Source: Hysterium pulicare CBS 123377
Taxonomy: Eukaryota; Ascomycota; Dothideomycetes; Hysteriales; Hysteriaceae
Length of the DNA: 64,000 bases
Direction: 5' to 3'
Assembly (NCBI GenBank): GCA_000467715.1
Contig: AJFK01000052.1
Span: 1 to 64,000 of the forward strand
Each line of letters starts with the position of its first letter. Position 1 is the stretch's first letter. The notes below the pieces were generated by a model. That model was not told the DNA's origin. It did not search any database and saw only the letters and a program-made list of their open reading frames with translations. Below, piece by piece: positions 32,063 to 43,887 of the stretch. Both the position numbers and the translations under genes were made by a program.

Positions 32063-34299
32063 ATGGATACCGACGGCGTACAAAGATTTTTGAACAACTA
32101 CACCGGCGGCACTGGATGGGCTGACCAATGCATCCAACGGTTAAAGCTGGGGGACCTTGTTGAGGTCGCAAGTGGTTTCGTTGCCGAAAAGGGCAGACCG
32201 TTTCTACGACAGGTGAACGAAAGCTCGGACATATGGGGTATCAACTTGCCCACCTGTTCGAAGTACTGCAATCGAGATGTCTTGCCTATGGTATGACAAC
32301 TCTTTGCCATCGAAGGGTTTTGCTAATAGTAGATTCTCAGCAATTCAGTTTCGAGCTCTTCAGTTCTGGATCTACAAATTATCTACTCCCGTGGCTAGGC
32401 CTGTGTGCCCAGCTCCCATTTGAGACGGGGAGCCCATCTGGGAACTTGATGAGCTTTTGTCTTGCTCTGGGGAGCCCAATGCTGATCACCTTTTCGCTCA
32501 TGTCTACAATCTTGAATGCGCAATTAGCTTCGAAGAGTATCAAACACTTGGAGAAATCCCGCGCGTACAGCACAAGCAAGCCTCCAGGGGCACTGACCGA
32601 TCAACACTTGTTTGAGAAGTACATAGAGCGTCTTCGTGCAGTCTACAGTTTCCTGCTTGATGCCCAGCAAGTTCCAATCCGAGCTATTCAGATGAAAGGT
32701 CAATTCAGCAGCTTACTCGTTTTGCCTGAGAATCAGAGGTGGTGGTTAAGCCTACGCAATCGAGTAGCTGAAACCAGACGGCCTGTGACCTTCTCTCTCA
32801 TTGCGCAAGTCCTTTTCGCTATTATTGCCTGGATATTCACAGTTGCCGCCGCCTACGACGAATCTCTCGGCGACCCTGCCCAAGCTCTATTGCTATCTTC
32901 TGGATCCCTCTGGATGTGGCTAACTCCAGTTATCCTTGGCTGGGTCTTTGTCGGAACGCAGTCTAAAGCGCGTACGATCGAAAAATCTCTCAGGGCAGAG
33001 CAAGCTCATTTTGCGACGCAAAATGGAACACCGGCTGCTCCGTTCCTCGGTCATTCTCGCCACTCTGGTCTCGCAGTTACTTCAGGCCTTTCTCTGCCTT
33101 TGAGTCCCAACCCTACTTTGGTCGGAGACTCCACCGGAGATATTCTACGGTGGTTTGGAGGGAGTATTCTTGGCGACGAGAAAAACGAAGGCCCCATATT
33201 CAATTATGCTAGAATCTTTACCTGGTTTGGAGTACAACAGATAACCGATCAAGCCTTTCGCTCGATACTCAGTAATATTCAGCAAGGAAATAGTGCACTT
33301 GTCCGAGATATCGATAGATGGCATTACGATGAATACGATGGAAGAGAGATAAAGACTGACTACAATGAAATAGTTCATGTCGTCCCACGGAAACCAGTTG
33401 CCGCTTCACGGAAACCAGCTCATACCGTTCAACCGAATGGCCAGCAAGGCTTCGAACTGCAACAAGACCCATCCAATAGACCGACAACAGAAGGGCTCGA
33501 CTCCGCTCTTTCTCCGCCTGATCATCTTAGACCATCAGAAGTGTCATACTTTCCACCCACGTCTCCGGCAAGCGATATGTCAACCGCACGTCTCCTCCCA
33601 GAACAATCTCCAAGAGCCTTTGATAACATTGCTGCGCTCTGTGGATTTGAACAACAGGACTCCGTCAAAGCCTATCCCGAATGGAGTGAGCTTACTCCTG
33701 CGTGGAAGAAGAATTTTGCATTCTCGATCGTCATCGCTGTATTTCTTCAATGGGGAACTATTGGTGCCGCTATCATCATATCTTACCTAACGGAGACCAG
33801 GGGATTTGGTTGCCGCTCCGGAAGCTACACTCTTTATGGTCTCCTGGGTACACTTTCATTTGCACTACTCCTCGTATCTGTATTTCTCTCGCATCAGGCT
33901 ATGCTCATCTATCAGCGAGAATCTCTCATGGACCCGGACACGAACGTATCGTACTTCACCTTCACTCACCACGTTCGCGCTACCAACCACACCGTAATTT
34001 GCGCGCTCGCCGTCATACTTCGTATCGCCGGGAAGACTGTCGTAGTTCTGAACGCCTGCTGGATTATCATCAGCTCACTATGGGAGCTCGTAGGTTTTTA
34101 CGAAAGCTGTTGGTGTGCTGGTACTGTGCTTGGACTTGGAAAGGCCGGATGGGTCGTCCTTTTCAAAACGGCCTTTCAGTTGAGAGATGAGGCCGGACCT
34201 TCGTGGGCTGGAGGTATTGCGATGAGCATGCTTGTGGGTGGGATTGCGCTGTTCGTTTTCTGGCAGTATTCAAGGGCGGGTGTAAAGATTCGGGAATGA
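32063..34299 (+). CDS. Large multi-pass membrane protein of unknown function
   Basis: Two exons (32063-32290 and 32341-34299; 50-bp intron with TGCTAAT branch) give 728 residues. The N-terminal about 100 residues are soluble (MDTDGVQRFLNNYTGGTGW). About eight hydrophobic segments follow: two around residues 90-130 (MSFCLALGSPMLITFSLMST), a pair around residues 240-300 (VTFSLIAQVLFAIIAWIF, SLWMWLTPVILGWVFVGT) and four toward the C-terminus (including SIVIAVFLQWGTIGAAIII and GIAMSMLVGGIALFVFW). Between them lies a hydrophilic, Pro/Ser-rich loop of about 200 residues. I do not recognise a family. Plasma-membrane placement is a guess. The frame is clean and the intron is canonical, so it is a real gene. 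Confidence 0.8.
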
Positions 34300-34637
34300 T
34301 CTCTCGCATTCTTCTACATTGCTCTCACTGATCCGGCGGCTCGTTTTCGTTCCAAACGCCCAGCTGTAGTTTTCTGGCTATTTTCTGCATGGTACTAAAA
34401 CTCTCGGAACTCGATCAGACGCAGATACATCTGCTTGAGACCCCCTCTGCGATCGATGGCTCTAAATCACTTCCCGGCCTCCGGTGGCGTCGTTTAGCGC
34501 CATTCCTAACGTCATCGATTCAGCAGAACAACAACGATATGTAGCAGAAGGCATTATGTATGCTGGCGGCCCTGGCGTCCTTGTCAACAATTTACATCTT
34601 CTTGTGCTCGAGAATTCAGCCCTTTGCTTCTCTAAAG
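34300..34637. other. Intergenic, nothing supported
   Basis: 338 bp between the membrane-protein stop and the first Met of the oxysterol-binding protein gene. Confidence 0.5.
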
Positions 34638-36198
34638 ATGCCTAACAATAGTCGTTCGGCGCTGAGAGAGTTTCTCGCTGCATGGTACACACCACCTTCT
34701 TCGCCAGAGTTCTTTCCTGACAATAACACCAGTCTATCTCGACGATTAAAGGCGATCTCTCCAACATTACAGCTCCGCCATTCCTTCTAGCATCTCAATC
34801 CACGGTAGAATTCCCATCGTATTGGGCAGAACACCCAGCACATTTTGTAGCACCAGCCCAAGAATCAGACCCTCTGAAGCGCACAGTCGTAGTTCTAAAG
34901 TGGTTCCTTGCTTCCTTGAAGCAACAGCAGTATGCTGGGCGCGATCCTAAAGATGGAGTTAAGAAGCCGCTGAATGCTTTTCTTGGGGAGCTCTTTCTTG
35001 CAGAATGCGAGGACCAAGATGGGAAAGTGAAACTTATTTGTGAACAAGTGAGGTATATTCCAGAATCCATTTCATGGTGACAAGGACGAAGTCAGCTGAT
35101 ATAAAAGTACAGCCATCATCCGCCTATCACAGCTTGCTGTCTTTGGAGCGAGGAATATGGCGTCAAGGTACGCCACCAATCTACCAAGGTCCATGACATG
35201 AAACTGCTGATTAGGTGAAGGCAGAAGGATTTGCCTGTCAAGAAATCACATTCTCCGGAAGCGTCAATATCAAGCAAAAAGGCCACGCGATCATGCATCT
35301 GGAAAAATTCAACGAAAACTATCTCATTCCACTTCCTAGCGTCAAAGTTCAGGGTCTTCTAACGGGAACCGCATACCCCGAACTAAACGGCAGTTACGAG
35401 CTCATCTCTTCCGCAGGATATGTCGCCGAGATCGACTTTTCCGGAAAGAAATTGCTTGGGATCTCGGGAGAAAAGAATCACGTGTACGCGGCTGTTTTCG
35501 ATACGAAATCAGATAAAGAGAGAAAGAGGCCATTGTATGTCGCGGAAGGGTCTTGGAGTGGTATCTTTACCATTCGTAACGAAAGCGACGGCTCCATCTT
35601 CGAGACCTATGATACTGTCTCAGTTTATCCGAACCCAATCCGGACTACGTCGCTTCAAGAGCAAGATCATTGGGAATCGAGGAAGGCGTGGGGAGGAACT
35701 GTCAACGCTCTAGAGAATGGGAATATGCAAGAGGCGGCTGACGAAAAGTCCAAAATCGAAGAAGGGCAGCGTACCATGAGGCGAGAAGAACAGGTAAGAG
35801 GCAAGATATGGAATCCGGCATTCTTCAACAAGCAGCAAGATGATACGACCTTCAGTGAGCTAGTTAAATTCGCAAGGACTCCTGTTGAAGGTTATGATAT
35901 GGGGTTCTGGAAGTTCGTTCCGGAGAACGTTCATAAATCATCCCCGTTCCATGGCGAGTCGACACCAACTAATGGCCGCGTTTGCAGTCAAACCACGAGA
36001 AGATCCGTCGAAGAAGACGAGGTTGCCGATTCGGAGGCAGGGGAAGTAAAGTCTCCTATGATAACAGCGCAGGAGACTCTCACGCGAGACAAAACCGCCA
36101 ATTCTGCTGCAGAAAATGCGGCTCGAGTAGGCAACAGCCCCTACACTGCAAAGCCTTTGGATCCAAGAGTTGATGGTAGTTCTCAGCCAATTCGGTAG
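34638..36198 (+). CDS. Oxysterol-binding protein (KES1/OSH4-type lipid-transfer protein)
   Basis: Exons 34733-35052, 35113-35167 and 35215-36198 join cleanly and hold the family hallmarks. These are KGDLSNITAPPFLLASQS, FPSYWAEHPAHF, LKQQQYAGRD, the signature EQVSHHPP (split by an intron between Ser codon parts), LWSEEYGVK, and later YELISSAGYVAEIDFSGK and WNPAFFNKQQ. OSBP-related proteins exchange sterols for phosphatidylinositol-4-phosphate between membranes. The first exon (MPNNSRSALREFLA, 34638-34679) fits relatives only if a GC..AG intron (34680-34732) is accepted. The visible GT donor at 34685 would shift the frame. With the GC donor the protein has 466 residues, with a C-terminal hydrophilic extension of about 60 residues compared with yeast Kes1 (434). 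Confidence 0.85.
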
Positions 36199-38357
36199 TG
36201 TGTTAAATTGTTCTATTCCTATCTATTTAATAGTTATACAATTTACAGAATGTATCTGTCATTGTAGCATTTGTACTTGAGAAGAGCTACTCTGAGTCTT
36301 GAGAGTGAAGCAATCACTTATTAGTAAACCCCACAAGAACTTCCTAGACCACAATGAGGTTTGAAGAGAGCCCAGTGACTCACTGTAGTGAAACTGGCCC
36401 CGACTTATCCCCGTTCCTCCTTACTTGTAGTAACCTAGGGTTGATAGAAGTAGCTTAATTCACTTGCAGGTGAACGGAGCCGAAACCCACGGATTTACCC
36501 TCTTTAATTCAGGATTAGTAACATTATTCCAACAACACACAACAACAATGCACAAACTTTAGATTACGGGAGTCAGACCATGCCGAAAACGTGGCCTTAA
36601 TTTATTGAGGTTGATAGCAATTCTAGCCTAGCTCGCTCTTAGGCTCTTTGCTCTTTAGTATGCGGTAGTAAGTAGCTCTATAGCCTGGCTCTTAGGCCCT
36701 TCGCTCTTTATGTGCGGTATGAAGTGGCTCTATAGCCTAGCTATTAGGCCCTTTGCTCTTTGTATACGGTAGTAAATGGCTCTATAGCCTAGCTCTCAGG
36801 CCCTTTACTCTTTGAATGCGGTAGTAAATAGCTCTAAGAGGGAGGTAGAGAAGGTTTGGATAAGGTAAGCGCTATCTGGGCTTATAACCTGTTGAAGTGA
36901 ATTGAAGAAGAGAGGAAGGTTGGACGCGCATTCAGGGGTTTTATACGCCAACCGAGGTCCGCATTGGCCACTAGCTAAGCTACTTTCAACATTTTCTGTC
37001 TCTACTATTTGCAGCATAAGTTACAACCATAGGCGACTCAAGCTCGGAAACAGCAGCTTCTATAATATATCACGATCTATCCACAATTGATTAGAAACCA
37101 CTTTGACACTTATGTGGCTGCAGGTATTCCCACCTTGGGGTTCATCGTCTGCGGCAATAAGAGCATACTGGTCCAAGCAGCAAAGCAAGTTCCCGCGGAT
37201 CTAATGGGCCGTATAAGATTGATGAAACATGGTTTGCTCGACGATAATCTATATTCGAGGCCGGGGCCTTCTTTCATCCGCCAGTGCGCCCATAATTGGA
37301 ACAGTGCGGGCTGCGTTCGCGTGTTCAGGCCTTACTCCGGGATATAAAAGAGCAAAGCCCTGCCGATCATCGACGATATTGTACTCTCAATCCCAGGAAA
37401 CTGGACGCACTTCGAAAACACTCAGCCGGAGCAGGTCAATATCACGATTTTGGTTGGCTTTGGGGGCTAAGCTGAGGACCGAGGCCGAGTCTCGCGAGCT
37501 GTAAGGGATGCTCATGCAACGTTTAAGATGCGTTGTTCAACGTTGCATTTCGGATAGTTTCCATATCCGCGGCTTTGGGCTGAAGATCGGCTGGAAAGTC
37601 AACAAATGACTGAATTGAGCCGTGAGGCTGAGGGTGCAAAGGAAGACATCCGGAAAGAAAAGGGCTACTTTTAGAAACGGGTTACAAAGTCGTTGGACTT
37701 TAGCTCTGCTCTTTTAGGCTTGATAGGTTATTGGATAGGGTGTGACCGGAGAATAAATTGCATGAGCAGCTTTACACAACAATATATGCAGTGTTACCTG
37801 TTAGTGGGTTACTTAGAACATGGCAAACCGTGTGTCAGCATGAACGTTGCGGGGGTGGGGGCTGAGTGGTGCATAAGCTCCGTAGCGATGCCAGCATTCT
37901 TCTTCCTCCGGCATGCAAGTGTAAGCAGACTATCCCCAAAGCCTATGCACACCCGCCAAAACCTCCAGCAATGTTTCTATGCCTTTGATATTGGCGTCTT
38001 ACTCCAAGGTTACACTACTCGGGTCGCGTGTTCTAGAATCCTTCAGTCGGTTGCAAGTGCACGTCCATCGTTTCGAAACATCAGCTAACAGCCTTGTCGA
38101 AGTCCGTAATTGGATGCTCGGGCACAACGAAGCTGTGATGTTGTACAAGCATTCAATGTCCGTGGTGTTGACAACGGGAGACCGTGTGCACTAGCCAGCC
38201 ATAAGGCTTATTTCGCACACCAAGTCGCTATTCAACCTGACGACTTGTGCTATGTAAAGCCACTGTGCTGCCCACATCGACCCGATTGTTGCCTCTCCAT
38301 CTGCCTTACAAGCTAAAGGACTATCAACGGAAACCCGAAGGTAACATTTTCGACAGA
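36199..38357. other. Long gene-free interval with minisatellite and one coding-like fragment
   Basis: Contains a 52-bp tandem repeat at 36624-36836. A plus-strand fragment at about 37348-37470 reads SKALPIIDDIVLSIPGNWTH and FENTQPEQVNITILVGFGG before a stop. It looks like the tail of a decayed gene whose family I cannot name. The remaining short frames are not supported. Confidence 0.45.
36624..36836. repeat. Minisatellite, 52-bp unit, four copies
   Basis: Units 36624-36680 (57 bp), 36681-36732, 36733-36784 and 36785-36836 (52 bp each) all start TAGCCT(A/G)GCT and end AGT(A/G)(A/G)(A/G)T(A/G)GCTCTA or a close variant. They differ from each other at roughly 10-15% of positions. Confidence 0.92.
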
Positions 38358-39529
38358 ATGGTTGAATGGTTCAATCCGATCCACGGCCACCCAGGTCTGG
38401 AGGCTCTGCAAACTGGGATCATCATGACAGCCCTCACCACCGTAGCAGTCGGTCTCCGTTTCATGGCGAAAGGAAGCGTCAAAGCCAAGTACGGTATCGA
38501 TGATATCTTCATTGCTGTCGCACAGATACTGTGGTTTGTGCAATTCGGTCTGCAGGTTCATGCTATTCATGAGGGACGCGCAGCGAAGAGTCTTATGGAC
38601 CCGCACGAGGTCCAGTATGTCAAGGTATGTAGTGGAGTTACTAAAAACCTTGGGTATGGCTGACCGTAGTTGGCAGTTCATCTATATCTACGGCGAATTC
38701 TACGTCCCCATGATTCTGTTTATCAATCTTTCGGTCTTGCTCTTCTACCGCGCCATCTTCTCCATCGAAACATGGATCAAATGCGTCACCACTGGCCTCA
38801 TGGTCCTCAACATTTGCTGGGCCATCGCAACATTTCTCACTGAGACCTTTATGTGCACGCCCGTGAACGCTGCTTGGGACGATATGGTCGACATGCCGAC
38901 AAAATGTATCTGGTACAGCTCGTTTTTCCTCGTTACTATGACCGCCGAGCTGGTGTTAGATGTCTTCCTGCTTGCAATACCCATCGTAAAGGTGACTGTC
39001 TTACATTTGAGTTGGCAAACTAGGACTATGCTGGCTGGGATCTTCTTGCTTGGCGGATTGTGAGCCTCCCCCCACCGTATGTTAAGTCAACAATTACTAA
39101 CACCACTACTCTAGCGTCGTAATTACCGGAATCATTCGCATTGTAAAATGCTACCAATATGGACAGCAGAGTATCGACCTTGTCGCTGATGTCTTCTGGC
39201 TTGACATCCACGTCGGCACAGCCATCATCTGCGCTTGCCTACCCACTTACCGCCCTCTCTTCAAGAATAGCGTACAGATGGTCAGAAGTAGCATCAAAAA
39301 GCTTACTTCCGGCGCTTCGGACTCGGCTACACCAAAGGGATATTCCTCTTCTCCGAGTCGTGACGGGGGAGGTAGCAATATAAGCAAAGCGGGAAAGTCA
39401 TCGGGCGAGGCCGCTTTGGTGACAGTAACTGGTGGTTGGCAAACGCATGACTACCGAAATCTCAGCCTGCAGGACGTGAGAAGTGAGAATGAGGGAATCA
39501 ATGTTGAAAGGACGTATCAGATGGTGTAG
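38358..39529 (+). CDS. Pth11/SAT4-like rhodopsin-domain integral membrane protein
   Basis: Three exons (38358-38624, 38677-39059, 39115-39529) give 354 residues with two short introns. The family features are an N-terminal helix (LQTGIIMTALTTVAVGLRFM), KYGIDDIFIAVAQILWF, then YIYGEFYVPMILFINLSVLL, FYRAIFSIETWIKC, CTPVNAAWDD, IVKVTVLHLSWQTR and FWLDIHVGTAIICACLPTYR. The hydrophilic tail of about 80 residues is Ser/Gly-rich. Seven helices are expected. The LPTYRPLF motif after the last helix is conserved among fungal rhodopsin-domain proteins. The function of this member is unknown. It is the second of three such genes in the window. Confidence 0.88.
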
Positions 39530-39728
39530 TGGCTTGGGCGAGCGTGGGAGTGACCTCGGCCGATAAATGATCTGACAACTGACACCAGAATGATTCAAAT
39601 TACGTTACGCCTTGGAAATGCTTGTGCTCCTTTTAAAGTATACCGTTCATATTCGCTTTTTGGCTCAGTGAACTACCATGGAACATCGTCCAACCTTCAC
39701 GTGACCCACGCTTTCAGATGCGTGTAGT

Positions 39729-40739
39729 TTATTCTTTGGATACCGTAGCTCCGAAAGAAGCTAGAATGTCATTAAACTCACCAGGCTTTTCCAACGGAAT
39801 CCAATGCCCACACCCCTCTACCTTCCTGATTTCAACATTTGGTAGAATGTCCTCCGCCTTCCCTTGGTCCGCATTCTGCTGCGCCATCTCTGCCCTTGTG
39901 ACAAAATCTAAGTCACTCACCACAAATAGCGTAGGCATGTCCAACACGAGATTCTCATCGGGAATATCTTTCTCATCCTCGGCGCTGAAACCGCGGACAG
40001 TATACTTATACCAGTTCAACGGACCGGTATATCCTCCCTTGGACAGAATTTGGTTGTGAATCTTTGCCTCAGATTCCGGAAGCCAAGACGGGAGAGATGT
40101 CTTGGTGTTAGATGAGACCCACTCTCTCGCAGCGCCTTGTGGACCGAGGTGCGTTTTCCAAGTCTCCGGATCCAACGGGTAGACAAGTGAAGTCAAGGAT
40201 TCATTGTTTCGTTCACATATTTCTGCAGCGTCATCTTCTTTGAAGAAGTTCCAATACCCAAAGACTGGGTAGCCGAAGAATTGATCCGTCATGGCATTGA
40301 CGGCGATCAGATCGAAGGGACCCGGTTTGTGATACGCGACCGATACAAACATCGCCCCGCTGAGTCGCTCTTTGTGGAAGTTCACGAATCGTCCCAATAG
40401 ACCGCTGCCCCAATCGTGACCGACTCCAATGACTTTGCCTAGGGCCTCGTGGTCGAGGATCTCCGCGATGTGCTTGCTCATAACCTTGAAGGAGTAGGCT
40501 GAGATCGAGGTGGGCTTGTCCGTGTCTCCATATCCGAGCAAGTCTGGAGCTATAATGCCATAGCCCGACGAGGAGAGAGACTTGATCTGGTGGCGCCAGT
40601 CATAGCTTGAACTTGGGAAGCCGTGAAGCAGGAGGAACGTGGGCTTTGATGAGGTTGCGGCTATGGAGACGTAGGCATAGGTGGTGCCGTCGCTGAGCTT
40701 AATCTGCTTACTCGAATCGTGAAACTGTTGGAGAGCCAT
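39729..40739 (-). CDS. Epoxide-hydrolase-like alpha/beta hydrolase
   Basis: A single exon of 336 residues without leader peptide. The oxyanion-hole motif HGFP (residues 39-42), SSYDWRHQI, APDLLGYGDTDKP, and the nucleophile elbow GVGHDWGS with Asp109 mark the epoxide-hydrolase branch of alpha/beta hydrolases. The catalytic His lies in EGCGHWIPLEKP near the C-terminus, and the acid is probably in FVVSDLDFV. Such enzymes open epoxides or, in some clades, remove halides from haloalkanes. Asp with cap residues decides this, and I favour epoxides. It converges with the upstream membrane-protein gene. The substrate is unknown. Confidence 0.88.
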   Translation of the reverse strand: MALQQFHDSSKQIKLSDGTTYAYVSIAATSSKPTFLLLHGFPSSSYDWRHQIKSLSSSGYGIIAPDLLGYGDTDKPTSISAYSFKVMSKHIAEILDHEALGKVIGVGHDWGSGLLGRFVNFHKERLSGAMFVSVAYHKPGPFDLIAVNAMTDQFFGYPVFGYWNFFKEDDAAEICERNNESLTSLVYPLDPETWKTHLGPQGAAREWVSSNTKTSLPSWLPESEAKIHNQILSKGGYTGPLNWYKYTVRGFSAEDEKDIPDENLVLDMPTLFVVSDLDFVTRAEMAQQNADQGKAEDILPNVEIRKVEGCGHWIPLEKPGEFNDILASFGATVSKE

Positions 40740-41932
40740 GATATCGAGGGTGGTTAAAGGGTTTTCAACTGGGATGGCGGTGATGAAGTATACATAATAG
40801 TTGCGGTGAAGGTAGAGGGATGAGTAAGACGGAGTTCACGTGATGTGTAACTTCCCCGCCTTCCAGTACGCCTCTACACTTCTCAACAATCCTCCATCTC
40901 TCATTCCACCAACTTCTTGCGTCGCATTCTTACAGACACTGCATTTTTCACCTTGCAGTCACATCGTATTCTACTTGGCCCCCAATGCTGACAGCGTCCG
41001 TAACTCATGCCAGTAAGCCGGCTGTCACTCCGAATTCGACTGAAGGCGCAGCGTGTCAAATGCGCAATATCAACTGCAGCAAAAACGATGCGTGTCATTA
41101 TTCGCTGCACTGCACTCCCATACATGTACAAGTCTGGAGAAGTACCATTCATTCTATACTCTCCGAATAACCCCGAGGATGGCAACTAGCTTTAGTGCCT
41201 TTCCCACCGTTCAAAACTTCAGGATAGGCTGATGGGAAAGCCGTTGATAGTAATCTCCGAATACACGAATTATGACACCCGTGTGAAGCAGCATCTTTAA
41301 CCGGACCCGGCACTTCACGACCCCCGTCATGCAAGTAGAATTATCTCGACCTTTGGTTTCGCACTGCCTCAAACCAACGTTTCTCTTTGAATTTAAGCTA
41401 TCACTCGTAGATATCCACTGTTGGGACGCGATCAATTTTCGTCTCGCTTTCCGAAGCATGACCTTGACCTAATATGTCTCCAGTGAGGATCCGAGGCGGT
41501 AGCGGAAGACCATTGAACCAATCACCGCGAGCTTGTTTAATCTATCCACTTCTTGGACGTCCCACCTCAACCGACTAAAATTGGATGCAGCTAGGCATGA
41601 ACCATAGCCAAAACTCTATCAAGATATATCACCCATTGCAACCAAGTCGGACCCACCGTTTCTCAATCTCAAGTTCCTCCCAAATCACCCACCGAGGCAG
41701 TGAAAAACTGTATAATACAGCCTAGCCTCTAATACATCACCAAGGGTACTCCGTAACAACGCCAACGCACTAAAACCCATAACGGAGCCGAGACCCGAAA
41801 GACATAATGTCTGAAGCAGAGAAGTCAGCTATGGCTGTTGGAGTTCAAAAAAGCCGGTGGGCAGGTATTGAAACGGACCGCACGTTCGATGCCTCTGGGC
41901 CTTTTTTTTTCCTATCGCTCCACTTCCGATGT
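40740..41932. other. Intergenic, nothing supported
   Basis: Short overlapping frames without known motifs. It holds the promoter of the hydrolase gene and the 3' region of the lyase gene. Confidence 0.5.
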
Positions 41933-43887
41933 TCAAGCCCATTCCAGCATAATACCGTCCCACATCATACCTGCCCACCTGTTACTCCTCTCCACCACGA
42001 AGCTGACGGTATTGTTGCCTTGCTTTAGCAGTCGACTTCCATCAAATTTAAAATCGTATATATGCCATTCTCCAGCTGTGGTTGCTGATCTATACAGGCA
42101 AGGATCGCTCGGTATCGCACCACTGGTCAGGCTACCGATCTTGTTTTTCCGACCATTAACGTAAATTGAAGAGCTTGTCCCTGACGAGTAACCGGCCAGC
42201 GATACCGTCAAAATTGCAGACATGTCGGCCGGCACTGTGTCGACATCGAAATTAATATTCCAAGTACCCAGCGCGGACTGACCAAAGCACCAATCGCTCG
42301 TCCGGCTCTGTCCGATCGTGAAATTGAGATCCGCCGGACAATCGGCAACAGCTGCGTGCTGGTACGGCAAGCCTCCGCGATGAAATCCGAGTGAAGTCCT
42401 GTCAAAATCCCCAATCCGAAATATCTCAGTCCTGTTATTCACTAGCCAGACTAAGTTGCCAATTTCTACGACCGTAGTATTCGATATACGGATATCATTT
42501 TGTAGGAATGAAGTAGAGACGTTGGCCAATGCAGAGCCGTTTGACCAAGCTTGGAGTCCATACGTCCCGCTTCGCACGCTCTCGAACATGAAGCTTCCAT
42601 CGTCATCAGCATACGCCGCATAATAGTAATTACCTCCCATGTCTAGAGCTGTCTTGTCGGAATGATTGTCGCCGAGGAACACCGCAGCGCCAGCTGCTGG
42701 GCGACCGTTGGAAAGCATAATCCTTCCTTTGACGGAGCTAGCCCGTGACTGGTACCGCTCGTTCTGTAACCACCGGTATGGCCATTCTGAAATCTCTTTC
42801 CGCTGCCGGGTAGCTACATCTTCTCTGCTTCCGTCATTCTAGCACTCCAGTTAGTAGGAACATAGGGTCAGCTCCAGTTGAGCACCTTACCAGATACCAA
42901 AGCCACGGACCCCACATCTTATCATCAGCAAAGGCATCAGATGATGCCGCCTGGAAATGAGTGCCATGGATCATGTTGAGCTGTACGGCGTCTCCGGTTG
43001 AAGACTCTCGGTGGACCTACAACTTCTCAGCAATTTGCCGAGTTAAACATGGTCGAGATGTCTCTTATACCATAAGTTCTTGCTTCAAGTGGTTTCCGTT
43101 GTAGTAATCTTTCCCAGGGTTCTGTATCGACGTATTAGATGGCATGACTTGGCCGAAGAAAATAGAGACTGAGAGTAGGGAGACCTACGATATACCAACT
43201 CCCGAACTCACTTCCATATACACCATAGAAATCTGTCGTTCTAATAAAGTCGCTCCAGTCGTACTTAGTGATGTACGTTCCGTTGGGCAACTGCCAGGTT
43301 TCATCTTGCACCTTGCTGCTGGCACTTCCGCCATACAGGCTCAATGGTGGCAGTGGCCCGTCTTTAATGTTCGTTCTGCCGTTCGAGAAAGTAGTGTTAT
43401 CCAAGCGCCAAAGTGTACGGAACTCACCGAGCACAGGGAGTGCACGGTTAATGAAATACTGATATGCGCCAGTCAACTCGGGAAAGATGACCCAGTGCAT
43501 TTCACCTTCGTGGGCGGTGAAGGCGATATCGATATAGTCGGAGGAGTTGGAGACGATAGAAGCGGACGTCCAGTTCAAGTCGGATTTAGCGCCATCTTAG
43601 AAGGGTCAATCCTTCTACTTCTACTCCCAATTCTACGGTTGTAGGTAGATATTGTAGAAGGACGTACTGTAACTAACATAGTGACCTACAGCTCCTCCGA
43701 CTAGATCACGTCCTTTGTAGTGTAGCTGCTTCGCGTATGTCTGGCCTTGAGTCACATTCCATAGGTCATTGCCAATGACCCACGTCGCGCCATTCAGTTG
43801 TTTGAGGAAAGGTCCAGCAGCGATGCAATGCTGAATGTTGAAGTACAGAAGGGAAAGCGCGAATAACGATGTTGCTGAAAATTGCAT
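41933..43887 (-). CDS. Rhamnogalacturonan lyase, polysaccharide lyase family 4
   Basis: Five exons (43887-43668, 43595-43189, 43121-43071, 43016-42891, 42838-41933) sum to 570 codons, 569 residues. A signal peptide (SLFALSLLYFNIQHCIAAG) leads into the catalytic domain. That domain includes SSDYIDIAFTAHEGEMHWVI, GEFRTLWRLD, YDWSDFIRT, YYNGNHLKQELM and AVQLNMIHGTHF. After exon 5 begins, GRPAAGAAVFLGD and GSFMFESVRSGTYGLQAW mark the fibronectin-III-like module, and the C-terminal FVVERSNRWAGMMWDGIMLE the carbohydrate-binding-like module. PL4 enzymes cleave the rhamnose-galacturonate backbone of pectin outside the cell. It is followed upstream by a minus-strand transporter gene, a plausible uptake partner. 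Confidence 0.93.

Noticed and set aside
36624-36836. 52-bp repeat as a terminal repeat of a mobile element
   Set aside because: Units are directly adjacent, with no internal coding part and no second array. A minisatellite explains it.
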